The notes: a model not told the origin generated them from the sequence alone. A DNA stretch of 7,183 nucleotides from Betaproteobacteria bacterium (GCA_016868095.1 VGHV01000127.1:1-7183), one strand, 5' to 3'. Shown: positions 1 to 5,572, counted from the stretch's first letter. Numbers and translations are program-made.

Positions 1-245
1 TCGGTGATGGGTTGCATGCCGAGGCGAGCATCTTCTTGGGCTTGTTCTTGCAAGTAGGCTGCAATAGCATTTGCGTAGTAACCAAGCACAAGCACAATCG
101 GGCCGAGCTTGACCTCATGCATGGCATGCAGTAACCGGCCCAAAAGGGGTTTGCCCTGAAAACCTATAAGAGGCTTTGGATAGCCTCCCATACGTGATCC
201 GCTGCCCGCCGCCAGGATCACGGCGGCGATATTGGCTTTCTTCAA
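1..245 (-). CDS. MobA-like nucleotidyltransferase, N-terminal part (cut by window edge)
   Basis: The visible 81 residues are the start of a nucleotidyltransferase of the MobA-like NTP-transferase fold. With the chosen start, the nucleotide-binding signature L-A-A-G-S-G-S-R-M-G lies at residues 11-20, followed by the conserved lysine in Y-P-K-P-L (K24) and G-K-P-L-L (31-35). The family transfers a nucleotide from CTP or GTP to molybdopterin or to a sugar- or alcohol-phosphate. The substrate cannot be read from this fragment. The start is taken as TTG at 245-243 (reading M-K-K-A-N-I), because no in-frame ATG precedes the motif. GAGG lies about 10 bases upstream, inside the preceding gene. The TTG overlaps the TGA stop of the flavin monooxygenase (TTGA), which points to an operon with translational coupling. 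The remainder of the gene lies outside the window. The family call is firm; the exact start and substrate are not. Confidence 0.82.
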   Translation of the reverse strand, partial: MKKANIAAVILAAGSGSRMGGYPKPLIGFQGKPLLGRLLHAMHEVKLGPIVLVLGYYANAIAAYLQEQAQEDARLGMQPIT

Positions 246-1408
246 CGCGCTGCAACCTCGGCTTGGAAACGTTCGGTTGCGGCTTCGACAGCTTTGCTGT
301 GTACTTCAGCCAAGGCTGGTCGACTTGCGCGAGCGCGTTCGGCAGCGGCGACTGTTGAAAGTTGTCCCTGCCATTGAGGAAACACATGTCTGGCGATGAG
401 GTCATAGCTCTTGCGGGTTGCATCGAAATTTGCCCAGTTGTGTGCAAGAAGCAAATAGGCGCCAAAGCCGCCATTGCTTTGCTTCCAGAGCCTGTCGATT
501 TGAGCGTGGACCATGTCGGGCGTGCCGATCGCACCAAATCCTGAGTCGTTGACAAAAGAGATCATTTCTTTCACGTTATTACCAGGGACAGCCATTTGCG
601 GGAAGGCTGCAACCGCTTGGAAATAATCAAACCATTGCTCGATGCCGTACTCGACATCGCGATAGGCCTGCTCCATGGTCTCGGCGCAATGCACAAGACC
701 GACAAGTCGCCATTTGCTGCGGTCCACCTTGGTCTTGAAATGGGCAGCCTGTTTTTCCATCACGTCCCAGTGCAGGGCGAGTGCATCGAATCCAGCCGCA
801 GTCGTTGCGCCGATCGACAGCAATCCGACGCCGTGCATGCCGGCAAGTTTGGGTCCTGTAGGCGAGGCAACCGCAGGCACAGCAATATCAAACAGAGGCT
901 GGCTGTAGGGGCGAAGATGCAGTCGCGCATCTTGAAGGTTCCAACGCTCGTTTTTGAAGCTCACGGGTTCATCGCTTCGTAAGAGCTTCATGACCACGGC
1001 CATGCCCTCTTCAAGCAGGCGTCGGGTGTCATTTTGGGTGACGCCGATCATGATTCCGTCGCTCGGCAGCGATCCAGGGCCCATGCCAAGCATCACACGT
1101 CCTCGCGTGAGGTGGTCGAGTTGCACGATACGTTCAGCAACCCATAAGGGGTTGTGATAACTCATGCTTACCACGCCAGTACCAAGCTTGATGTATTTCG
1201 TGCGTTGTGAGGCAACTGCGATCAGCAATTCGGGACTGGCTGAAATTTCGCTTCCTGCTGAATGGTGTTCGCCGCACCAGGCCTCATCGTAGCCACATCG
1301 ATCTAACCATTGGATCAATTCCAGATCCTGTTCAAGTGCAAGTGTGGGGTTGATCCCAGGCTTATGAAATGGTGCAAGAAATATCCCGAAACGCATCCGA
1401 TGGTTCAT
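242..1408 (-). CDS. LLM-class flavin-dependent monooxygenase, limonene 1,2-monooxygenase (LimB)-like
   Basis: This is a 388-residue protein of the bacterial luciferase-like superfamily, a TIM-barrel that uses reduced flavin (FMNH2 or F420) to oxygenate or oxidise small organic substrates in the cytoplasm. The N-terminus M-R-F-G-I-F-L-A-P-F-H (5-15), the G-Y-D-E-A-W-C-G-E-H-H block (39-49), L-G-T-G-V (75-79), the N-P-L-W-V-A-E-R block (86-93) and G-R-V-M-L-G-M-G-P-G (103-112) are typical. Overall length and the N-terminal sequence most resemble Rhodococcus limonene 1,2-monooxygenase (LimB) and its many relatives annotated by similarity, so the true substrate is unknown. The start ATG has AGGGAG seven bases upstream. 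The last 50 or so residues are Ala/Arg/Glu-rich and probably helical. No flavin reductase gene, which such two-component enzymes need, is visible nearby. The downstream nucleotidyltransferase starts within the stop codon, so the pair is probably co-transcribed. Confidence 0.88.
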   Translation of the reverse strand: MNHRMRFGIFLAPFHKPGINPTLALEQDLELIQWLDRCGYDEAWCGEHHSAGSEISASPELLIAVASQRTKYIKLGTGVVSMSYHNPLWVAERIVQLDHLTRGRVMLGMGPGSLPSDGIMIGVTQNDTRRLLEEGMAVVMKLLRSDEPVSFKNERWNLQDARLHLRPYSQPLFDIAVPAVASPTGPKLAGMHGVGLLSIGATTAAGFDALALHWDVMEKQAAHFKTKVDRSKWRLVGLVHCAETMEQAYRDVEYGIEQWFDYFQAVAAFPQMAVPGNNVKEMISFVNDSGFGAIGTPDMVHAQIDRLWKQSNGGFGAYLLLAHNWANFDATRKSYDLIARHVFPQWQGQLSTVAAAERARASRPALAEVHSKAVEAATERFQAEVAAR

Positions 1409-1430
1409 ATCAATTCTCCCTAGGTTGAAT

Positions 1431-1485
1431 GGCTGCGGGTTCGTCTAGGCAAACCTCGCAAGAGACATCCTAGTCTCACGCAGCC
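1431..1485. other. Nested inverted repeats able to form a three-way-junction RNA
   Basis: A perfect 7-bp outer stem pairs GGCTGCG (1431-1437) with CGCAGCC (1479-1485). Inside it, GGTT (1438-1441) can pair with AACC (1452-1455), and GAGAC (1462-1466) pairs with GTCTC (1473-1477) across a six-base loop. The two hairpin loops contain TAGG (1446-1449) and CCTA (1469-1472), which are complementary and could kiss. The structure can be drawn on either strand. On the plus strand it would sit in the leader of trxC, about 110 bases before the ATG. On the minus strand it would be in the leader of the monooxygenase, just upstream of its ribosome binding site. It matches no riboswitch class that I recognise. 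Because there is no covariation evidence, it could also be an operator array or chance. Confidence 0.3.
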
Positions 1486-1503
1486 CTCATGTCGAGCGTT
1501 CAT

Positions 1504-1553
1504 CTCAAGATCCGCTTTAGGGCGTCAAGGGACAGGCCAAGGTCTTGAGTTTT
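1504..1553 (+). terminator. Hairpin followed by TTTT upstream of trxC (possible attenuator or terminator)
   Basis: CTCAAGATC (1504-1512) pairs with GGTCTTGAG (1541-1549) as nine base pairs with one G-T wobble, enclosing a 28-base loop, and TTTT (1550-1553) follows directly. The stem is long but only moderately GC-rich, the loop is large and the T-run is short, so it would be a weak intrinsic terminator. No gene upstream on the plus strand needs a terminator. If the structure is real, it could act as an attenuator in the trxC leader or close a small RNA that begins near 1430. Confidence 0.25.
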
Positions 1554-1594
1554 GCAAGTCAGCCCCCAATATCCATGTAAATTAAGGATTGCCT

Positions 1595-2026
1595 ATGCTG
1601 CTTAGCTGCCCACACTGCCAGACCAAAAATCGCATCCCTGAGAGCCGACTTGATGAGGACATGGCCTGCGGGCGCTGTCATCACCCGATCTTCGAAGGTC
1701 ATGTGCTCCCGATTGGCGAAAGTGACTGGTTAAGTTTTGAACAACACAGCAAGCGGCTCATGGTGGTCGATTTTTGGGCCGAATGGTTCGGTCCATGCAA
1801 AGCGATGGCGCCACAGTTTGAGTTGGTCGCAAGCCAATTACCCGCAATTCGCTTTGTCAAAATCAACACGGATCTGGCCCCGCAGCTGTCGGCTCGCTTT
1901 GCCATTCGAAGCATTCCCACACTGTTGTTGTGGAAGGATGGCCGCGAACTTAGCCGACAGGCAGGCGCCTTACCCGCTGGAGCGCTTAAGGCATGGATTG
2001 ATAGCCAGGCATCCATGCGACGCTAA
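1595..2026 (+). CDS. trxC: Thioredoxin 2 with altered active site (W-F-G-P-C)
   Basis: This 143-residue protein has the two-part layout of thioredoxin 2: an N-terminal zinc ribbon with C5-P-H-C8 and C25-G-R-C28, then a thioredoxin fold with V-V-D-F-W-A-E-W and the cis-proline loop I-R-S-I-P-T (P108). Thioredoxin 2 normally reduces protein disulfides in the cytoplasm, is recycled by thioredoxin reductase and is often induced by OxyR. Here the redox centre reads W64-F65-G66-P67-C68 in place of W-C-G-P-C. The nucleophilic first cysteine is missing (TTC at 1787-1789; TGC would need one base change), while the second cysteine and both zinc pairs are kept. By family knowledge this should abolish normal disulfide reduction. 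ATG 1595 is preferred over the in-frame TTG at 1589, because AAGGA (1584-1588) sits six bases before ATG and would overlap the TTG context. The gene converges on the rhodanese gene with a 34-bp gap and no clear terminator. Confidence 0.9.
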   Translation: MLLSCPHCQTKNRIPESRLDEDMACGRCHHPIFEGHVLPIGESDWLSFEQHSKRLMVVDFWAEWFGPCKAMAPQFELVASQLPAIRFVKINTDLAPQLSARFAIRSIPTLLLWKDGRELSRQAGALPAGALKAWIDSQASMRR

Positions 2027-2060
2027 AGTATTTTTCTGATTTGGATGTTGGCGCAATCGA

Positions 2061-2441
2061 TTATTCGAACGAGGGCTGGTCGGGTCGTGTGATCGGCTTG
2101 CCCGCGGCCAGCCAGGCGTCATAGCCGCCTGCAATCGATCGAACATGCAAGTAACCCATGTCTTTCATGGCCGCGGCTGCAAGTGCGGCCCTGCCACTGG
2201 TTTTGCAGTAGAGGACTATTTGTAGGTCGCGGGCGCTCATCGCAGGGGTGCCGCTAAGTTTGAATTCAAGCAGTCCACGCGGCACAAGCACAGCGCCGGG
2301 GAGGTGGCCTTGGGCGAACTCATCGGCTTCTCGTACGTCAATCAGCAAGTCGGCTTCCTGAATCGCCTTGCTTGCTTGGTCGATACTAATTTCCTCAATG
2401 GCTGCTTTGGCGGCAACAACAAGATCATGGGCTGTTTTCAT
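2061..2441 (-). CDS. Single-domain rhodanese-like sulfurtransferase
   Basis: This 126-residue protein consists of one rhodanese domain without a signal peptide or membrane segment, so it is probably cytoplasmic. Visible hallmarks are the L-L-I-D-V-R-E motif (32-38), G-H-L-P-G-A (45-50), the six-residue active-site loop C79-K-T-S-G-R84 that carries the catalytic cysteine, and G-G-Y-D-A-W (105-110) near the C-terminus. Such proteins carry a persulfide on the loop cysteine and pass sulfane sulfur to an acceptor such as cyanide, thiols or another sulfur carrier. A loop of six residues is typical of sulfurtransferases rather than the longer loop of Cdc25-type phosphatases. The start ATG has GAGGA about five bases upstream. 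It converges with trxC; whether the two are functionally linked cannot be told from the position alone. The physiological partner is unknown. Confidence 0.88.
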   Translation of the reverse strand: MKTAHDLVVAAKAAIEEISIDQASKAIQEADLLIDVREADEFAQGHLPGAVLVPRGLLEFKLSGTPAMSARDLQIVLYCKTSGRAALAAAAMKDMGYLHVRSIAGGYDAWLAAGKPITRPDQPSFE

Positions 2442-2791
2442 GGACTTCCTCAGAAGGAGTATTTAGGAGCAGATGGACTCAGCATTAGTTGAGGTTATTG
2501 GCATGCATCATGCTAAGGGAAGGTGGTGCAGTTTCATTAACAGACGGTGCAGGTTCATTAAAAGGTGGTTGGCCTTTTACTGGCTTCGTCGGGCTAGATT
2601 TACTTCAAAGTGCGATCATACGATTGTGTCTGATGAATCGAATGCTTTATCGTGCCGGCATTGAATAAGCCCTTCGACCTTGATCGGGCTGATCTGCGCT
2701 AAAGTTAGGGCTAGAAGCCTGTTTGTGAGTTGAGAGCTGTTGCGTTCAACGATGGAACAGGTCCGGGTTGATTTGGATGGAGTGAGTGCCC
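2442..2791. other. 350-bp spacer without a convincing gene
   Basis: This spacer separates the divergent rhodanese and cyclic-nucleotide-binding genes and should contain both promoters, but no strong promoter pair stands out. It holds a short palindrome GCATG-CAT-CATGC (2501-2513), a pair of 16-bp direct repeats (2525-2561, listed separately), and a modest inverted repeat AGCCC/GGGCT (2668-2672 with 2686-2690) lacking a T-run. Two overlapping short open frames on the plus strand, 2473-2664 and 2510-2668, cross the repeats. Neither resembles a known protein to me. The first has AGGAG only three bases before its ATG. I treat the whole as non-coding, possibly a degraded insertion-sequence end. 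Confidence 0.55.
2525..2561. repeat. Two 16-bp direct repeats spaced 21 bp (possible IS21-type end remnant)
   Basis: GGTGCAGTTTCATTAA (2525-2540) and GGTGCAGGTTCATTAA (2546-2561) match at 15 of 16 bases and repeat with a 21-bp period, two turns of the helix. Ends of IS21-family insertion sequences are known to carry several tandem copies of roughly 20-bp transposase-binding repeats, and these copies have that look. No istA or istB remnant is visible within the spacer, so this would be a bare leftover end. The alternative is a pair of operator sites for a regulator bound on one face of the DNA. Confidence 0.45.
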
Positions 2792-3331
2792 ATGGCCGTG
2801 CCGATTTCGGAAGTTCCTTTTTTTGACGGTATGTCGGGAGAGGACTTAGCGGAGATCATGCTAGTCACCAGAACGAGAGCATTTGTTTCCGGTGAACAAG
2901 TTTTTGGCGAAGACGATGATCCAGATGGCATGTATGTCGTACTGTCGGGCTCGTTTCGGGTTTACGTCTTGAGTCGAAGCGGGCTCATGAGCAAGAAGGT
3001 TCTGGCAAGTCTCAGGCGAGGGGCTCATGTTGGTGAGTTTGGACTCATCGACGGCCAGCCAAGATCAGCATCGCTCGAATGCGAGGAGTCAGGCCAGCTT
3101 TTGTTTCTACCGGCACCCGCTTTCGTTAAGGTGGTTGGCAGCCGTCCTGGTGTTGCCAAAACGGTCACAGAAAATCTTTGCCGTACCGTGGCAAATCAGA
3201 AAGGTATGATTTATAAGACCGAAGAGCTTAAGCAGCGAATCCGTAACGCTCAGATACCACCAACGGTCGACAACATGAAGGCGATGTGCAAAATGCTCCG
3301 AGTCAACAATTACACCATCGCGAGAAGCTAG
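2792..3331 (+). CDS. Stand-alone cyclic nucleotide-binding domain protein
   Basis: This 179-residue protein is essentially one cyclic nucleotide-binding domain. Residues 10-115 form the beta-roll. The phosphate-binding cassette G81-E-F-G-L-I-D-G-Q-P90-R91-S-A-S is close to the canonical form, with the glutamate that binds the ribose 2'-OH and the arginine that binds the cyclic phosphate, so binding of cAMP or cGMP is plausible. The remaining 60 residues are helical and basic, and I see no helix-turn-helix as in Crp/Fnr regulators and no kinase, cyclase or channel domain. It is therefore probably a cyclic-nucleotide-responsive accessory protein acting through protein contacts. ATG 2792 is preferred over the in-frame GTG at 2786, because GGAG (2779-2782) is nine bases from ATG but only three from GTG. 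The gene ends one base from the convergent amidase stop, leaving no room for a terminator. Its function is unknown. Confidence 0.85.
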   Translation: MAVPISEVPFFDGMSGEDLAEIMLVTRTRAFVSGEQVFGEDDDPDGMYVVLSGSFRVYVLSRSGLMSKKVLASLRRGAHVGEFGLIDGQPRSASLECEESGQLLFLPAPAFVKVVGSRPGVAKTVTENLCRTVANQKGMIYKTEELKQRIRNAQIPPTVDNMKAMCKMLRVNNYTIARS

Positions 3332-3332
3332 C

Positions 3333-4817
3333 TTAGCGCCCTAGGTTTTGCACATGAACCTTGGGCTTTTGTCCTTGGTTCCAGCGGCCAGCAAGCGAGC
3401 GTTCGATCTGCGCTGCGACTTGTAGAAGTAAGCCATCATTAGCCTGTTTGGCTTGTGCCTGGATGCCGAACGGAAGGCCGTTACTTTGCTGCGCCATCGG
3501 CAGTGAGATGGCAGGGATGCCGCAAAGATTGCTCAGCGGCGTAAAAGCAAAGGCCTTCCAAAGTCGATGAAACCATGCATACACATCGGTTTCGGTGCTG
3601 GTGGTCAGCAGTTCGGATTGACCGATTAAAGGGGTTTGCTGAGCTGTGATCGGAGTCAGCATAATGTCCCAGGACTCGAAAAATGCACCAAAACTTCGTG
3701 CTGTTGTGTTGAAGACCTCTTGCATGGCAAAACGATCGCTGTAAGAAAAATCTTTGCCGGTCTCCCAAATCAATCGATTGATGGGCTCGATGCAATCGGC
3801 TGGTGGTTCTTTGAGCTGTCTCGCTTTCAAATGAGCACTAATCACTTGCGCAAAATTGGAGATGTAGCAAAAGGTTTGCGCTTCAAAGGCCTTTTCATAG
3901 TCGAGGTCCGGTAAAGCCCAGTCGACATGGTGTCCGAGGTCTTGAAGATGCTTTGCAGAACGCTCTAATTCCTGGCAAAGGCATGCTTCAGCAGCATACG
4001 GCCCCCATCGGGTCGACAAGGCGATGCGTAGTCGCGGTGGATCTGCCTTGATGAGATCGCTATAGCATGTTTCGGGTTGCCAAAAAGGCATAAACTCGCC
4101 AGGCGCTCCACCTCGGCAGTGATCAATCCAAGCTGCTGTATCGCGTACGGTTCGGCTAATACATCCCTGCGTTGACACAAGGCCTGTGAGGTCTGAAAGC
4201 GCAGGTGCTATTGAAAAAACCCCGCGCGAAGATTTCATACCGATATTGCCATTAAAGCCTGCGGGAATTCGGATCGATCCTCCGCCGTCGGTTGCGTGAG
4301 CCATCGGCACTGCGCCGGCTGCGACCAAGACGGTGCTTCCTGCCGAGGAGCCGCAACTGCTATACGCGGTATCCCAAGGGTTTCTGGTGATGCAAATGGC
4401 GGGATTTTCCGCCGAGCTACACACGCCAAACTCGGGTGTACTGGTTCGTCCGATGATGTTCAAGCCTGCTGCGCGAATCTTCTGGGTGAGGAAACTATCG
4501 GCATTTGAGCGCCTGCCCTGCATGAAGCGAGACCCCATTTCCTGCAATCGTCCCTTCATCGTTGGGCCGAGATCCTTCATTAAAAATGGAATACCCCTAA
4601 AAGCCCCTAGTGGATTCATGCCGTCAATCAGTGGGTCGTCGACCGCGTCATCGAAGACTTCTCTGGCAGCGTCCAAGCTTGGGTTTAAGGCCCTTATGGC
4701 TTCTCTCGCCTGATGGGCAATTTCGCGAGGGCTGAATTCACCGTTGACCACGCCCTGCGACAAGGCAATCGCATCGGCCTGAGCCCATTCCTTCCATGTC
4801 ATCACAAGCTTTGTCAT
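3333..4817 (-). CDS. Amidase-signature family hydrolase, NylA-like
   Basis: This 494-residue enzyme belongs to the amidase signature family, which hydrolyses amide bonds with a Ser-cisSer-Lys triad. The catalytic lysine is K81 in G-I-P-F-L-M-K-D, the cis-serine is S157 in C-G-S-S-A-G-S (155-161), and the nucleophile is S181 in D-G-G-G-S-I-R-I-P-A; the 24-residue spacing of the two serines is the family norm. Length and C-terminal pattern (F-T-P-L-S-N-L-C-G-I-P-A-I-S-L-P) resemble 6-aminohexanoate-cyclic-dimer hydrolase (NylA) and related amidases of unknown natural substrate. The glycine-rich loop differs from the usual G-G-S-S-G-G-S at two positions. No signal peptide is evident, so it is cytoplasmic. 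The ATG at 4817 has no recognisable Shine-Dalgarno. An internal ATG five codons later has none either, so the start is uncertain. The gene is divergent from ahpC and ends one base from the cyclic-nucleotide-binding gene. GatA is less likely, given the length, sequence style and absence of gatB/gatC. Confidence 0.88.
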   Translation of the reverse strand: MTKLVMTWKEWAQADAIALSQGVVNGEFSPREIAHQAREAIRALNPSLDAAREVFDDAVDDPLIDGMNPLGAFRGIPFLMKDLGPTMKGRLQEMGSRFMQGRRSNADSFLTQKIRAAGLNIIGRTSTPEFGVCSSAENPAICITRNPWDTAYSSCGSSAGSTVLVAAGAVPMAHATDGGGSIRIPAGFNGNIGMKSSRGVFSIAPALSDLTGLVSTQGCISRTVRDTAAWIDHCRGGAPGEFMPFWQPETCYSDLIKADPPRLRIALSTRWGPYAAEACLCQELERSAKHLQDLGHHVDWALPDLDYEKAFEAQTFCYISNFAQVISAHLKARQLKEPPADCIEPINRLIWETGKDFSYSDRFAMQEVFNTTARSFGAFFESWDIMLTPITAQQTPLIGQSELLTTSTETDVYAWFHRLWKAFAFTPLSNLCGIPAISLPMAQQSNGLPFGIQAQAKQANDGLLLQVAAQIERSLAGRWNQGQKPKVHVQNLGR

Positions 4818-4953
4818 AGGTATATTGAAAAATTCGATGAAATTAATAAAAATGATTTGTTGGACCGATTAAGAGGTGGCGCTCAAACTTCGCTACGTGC
4901 TTGCTCAGAACCAGGGCAGCCTCTCCTCCTCAACAACACTTAAGGACACCAAC
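4818..4953. promoter_or_regulatory. Divergent AT-rich promoter region of amidase and ahpC
   Basis: The left part (4818-4860) is strikingly AT-rich compared with the flanking genes and is the likely site of both promoters. On the plus strand, TTGAAA (4825-4830) followed after 16 bases by TAAAAA (4847-4852) is the best -35/-10 candidate for ahpC, but it is weak. I looked for the OxyR pattern ATAG-N7-CTAT, expected for ahpC in many proteobacteria, and did not find it. AAGGA (4942-4946), seven bases before ATG 4954, is the ahpC ribosome binding site and decides its start. Confidence 0.5.
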
Positions 4954-5517
4954 ATGTCAATCATCAATAGCGAAGTCAAGCCATTCAAAGCAACCGCCTA
5001 CCATCATGGAAAGTTCGTCGAAGTCAACGAACAAACGCTCAAAGGTAGGTGGTCGATTGTTTTCTTCTATCCCGCGGACTTTACCTTTGTTTGTCCTACT
5101 GAACTGGGCGATCTCGCAGATCACTATGACACCTTCAAATCCTTGGGGGTTGAAATCTATGCCGTATCGACCGATACCCACTTCACACACAAAGCCTGGC
5201 ATGACGCCTCGGAAACAATCGCTAAGGTACGTTACCCCCTAGTCGGCGATCCAACGGGTCGTATCACCCGAAACTTCGGGGTCATGATCGAAGACGAAGG
5301 TTTGGCTTTACGCGGCAGCTTTTTGATCAATCCCGAGGGCCTCATCAAACTTTGCGAGGTCCACGATAACGGCATTGGTCGTGACGCCAAGGAGTTGTTG
5401 CGCAAGGTTCAGGCGGCTCAATATGTAGCGGCTCATCCGGGCGAAGTCTGTCCCGCCAATTGGACGCCCGGCGCTGAAACCCTCGAGCCAAGCCTTGACC
5501 TGGTTGGCAAGATCTAA
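4954..5517 (+). CDS. ahpC: Alkyl hydroperoxide reductase subunit C (typical 2-Cys peroxiredoxin)
   Basis: This 187-residue peroxiredoxin reduces hydrogen peroxide, organic hydroperoxides and peroxynitrite in the cytoplasm. The peroxidatic cysteine is C47 in D-F-T-F-V-C-P-T-E, with T44 and P40 completing the usual pocket (F-F-Y-P-A-D). The resolving cysteine is C166 in G-E-V-C-P-A-N-W. Length and both cysteine positions equal those of the enterobacterial enzyme. AhpF, encoded next door, re-reduces the disulfide. The frame stays open 26 codons further upstream to 4876, but ATG 4954 is chosen: it gives the conserved N-terminus M-S-I-I-N-S and has AAGGA seven bases before it. The gap to ahpF is 103 bp, consistent with one operon in which ahpC may be expressed more strongly than ahpF. 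Confidence 0.97.
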   Translation: MSIINSEVKPFKATAYHHGKFVEVNEQTLKGRWSIVFFYPADFTFVCPTELGDLADHYDTFKSLGVEIYAVSTDTHFTHKAWHDASETIAKVRYPLVGDPTGRITRNFGVMIEDEGLALRGSFLINPEGLIKLCEVHDNGIGRDAKELLRKVQAAQYVAAHPGEVCPANWTPGAETLEPSLDLVGKI

Positions 5518-5543
5518 GCTCGTCGTCGGCATTACGCATCATG

Positions 5544-5572
5544 CTTGATCGTCCATGCGGTCGGCGGTCAAG
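5544..5572 (+). other. Hairpin in the ahpC-ahpF spacer
   Basis: CTTGATCG (5544-5551) pairs with CGGTCAAG (5565-5572) as eight base pairs with one G-T wobble, and two further inner pairs (5552-5553 with 5563-5564, one a wobble) leave a nine-base loop. No T-run follows, so it is not a standard terminator. It could stabilise the 3' end of ahpC mRNA or mark a processing site that sets different levels of the two subunits. Evidence is limited to the pairing itself. Confidence 0.3.

Larger units (their letters stand above)
1409..1594. promoter_or_regulatory. Divergent spacer between flavin monooxygenase and trxC
   Basis: This 186-bp spacer must hold the promoters for the leftward monooxygenase operon and for rightward trxC. 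I find no convincing -35/-10 pair on either strand. The Shine-Dalgarno AGGGAG of the monooxygenase lies at its left end and AAGGA (1584-1588) of trxC at its right end. The motif CTAGG or CCTAG occurs three times in 55 bp: palindromic CCTAGG at 1419-1424, CTAGG at 1445-1449 and CCTAG at 1469-1473. CTAG is usually scarce in proteobacterial DNA. Two inverted-repeat structures in the spacer are listed separately. Confidence 0.6.

Noticed and set aside
115..555. 146-codon open frame on the minus strand overlapping the flavin monooxygenase and nucleotidyltransferase.
   Set aside because: It lies across two well-supported genes in another frame and shows no protein-family features.
2027..2060. Terminator between convergent trxC and rhodanese.
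   Set aside because: The 34-bp gap contains only a small AATCGATT palindrome and a short T-run in the wrong arrangement; no stem of useful length forms.
2473..2664. Open frame of 63 codons on the plus strand in the rhodanese/cyclic-nucleotide-binding spacer, with AGGAG just upstream.
   Set aside because: The product is an odd Arg/Trp/Cys-rich string that crosses the direct repeats, the AGGAG is only three bases from the ATG, and a second frame (2510-2668, 52 codons) is equally open. Because the repeat period is 21, it preserves any frame, so openness is weak evidence.
2624..2690. Possible Crp/Fnr-type operator near TTGTGT (2624-2629) or TTGATC (2680-2685).
   Set aside because: Neither has the inverted second half-site at the needed distance.
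4333..4713. 126-codon plus-strand frame inside the amidase gene.
   Set aside because: It is antisense to a strongly conserved catalytic region of the amidase and lacks any recognisable features.
4816..4850. Possible OxyR binding site upstream of ahpC (ATAG at 4816-4819).
   Set aside because: The CTAT partners at the required spacing are absent, so the match is a single tetranucleotide.
4876..4953. N-terminal extension of AhpC by 26 residues.
   Set aside because: The AhpC family begins at the M-S-I-I-N-S equivalent, and AAGGA is correctly placed for ATG 4954; the extra sequence looks like untranslated leader.
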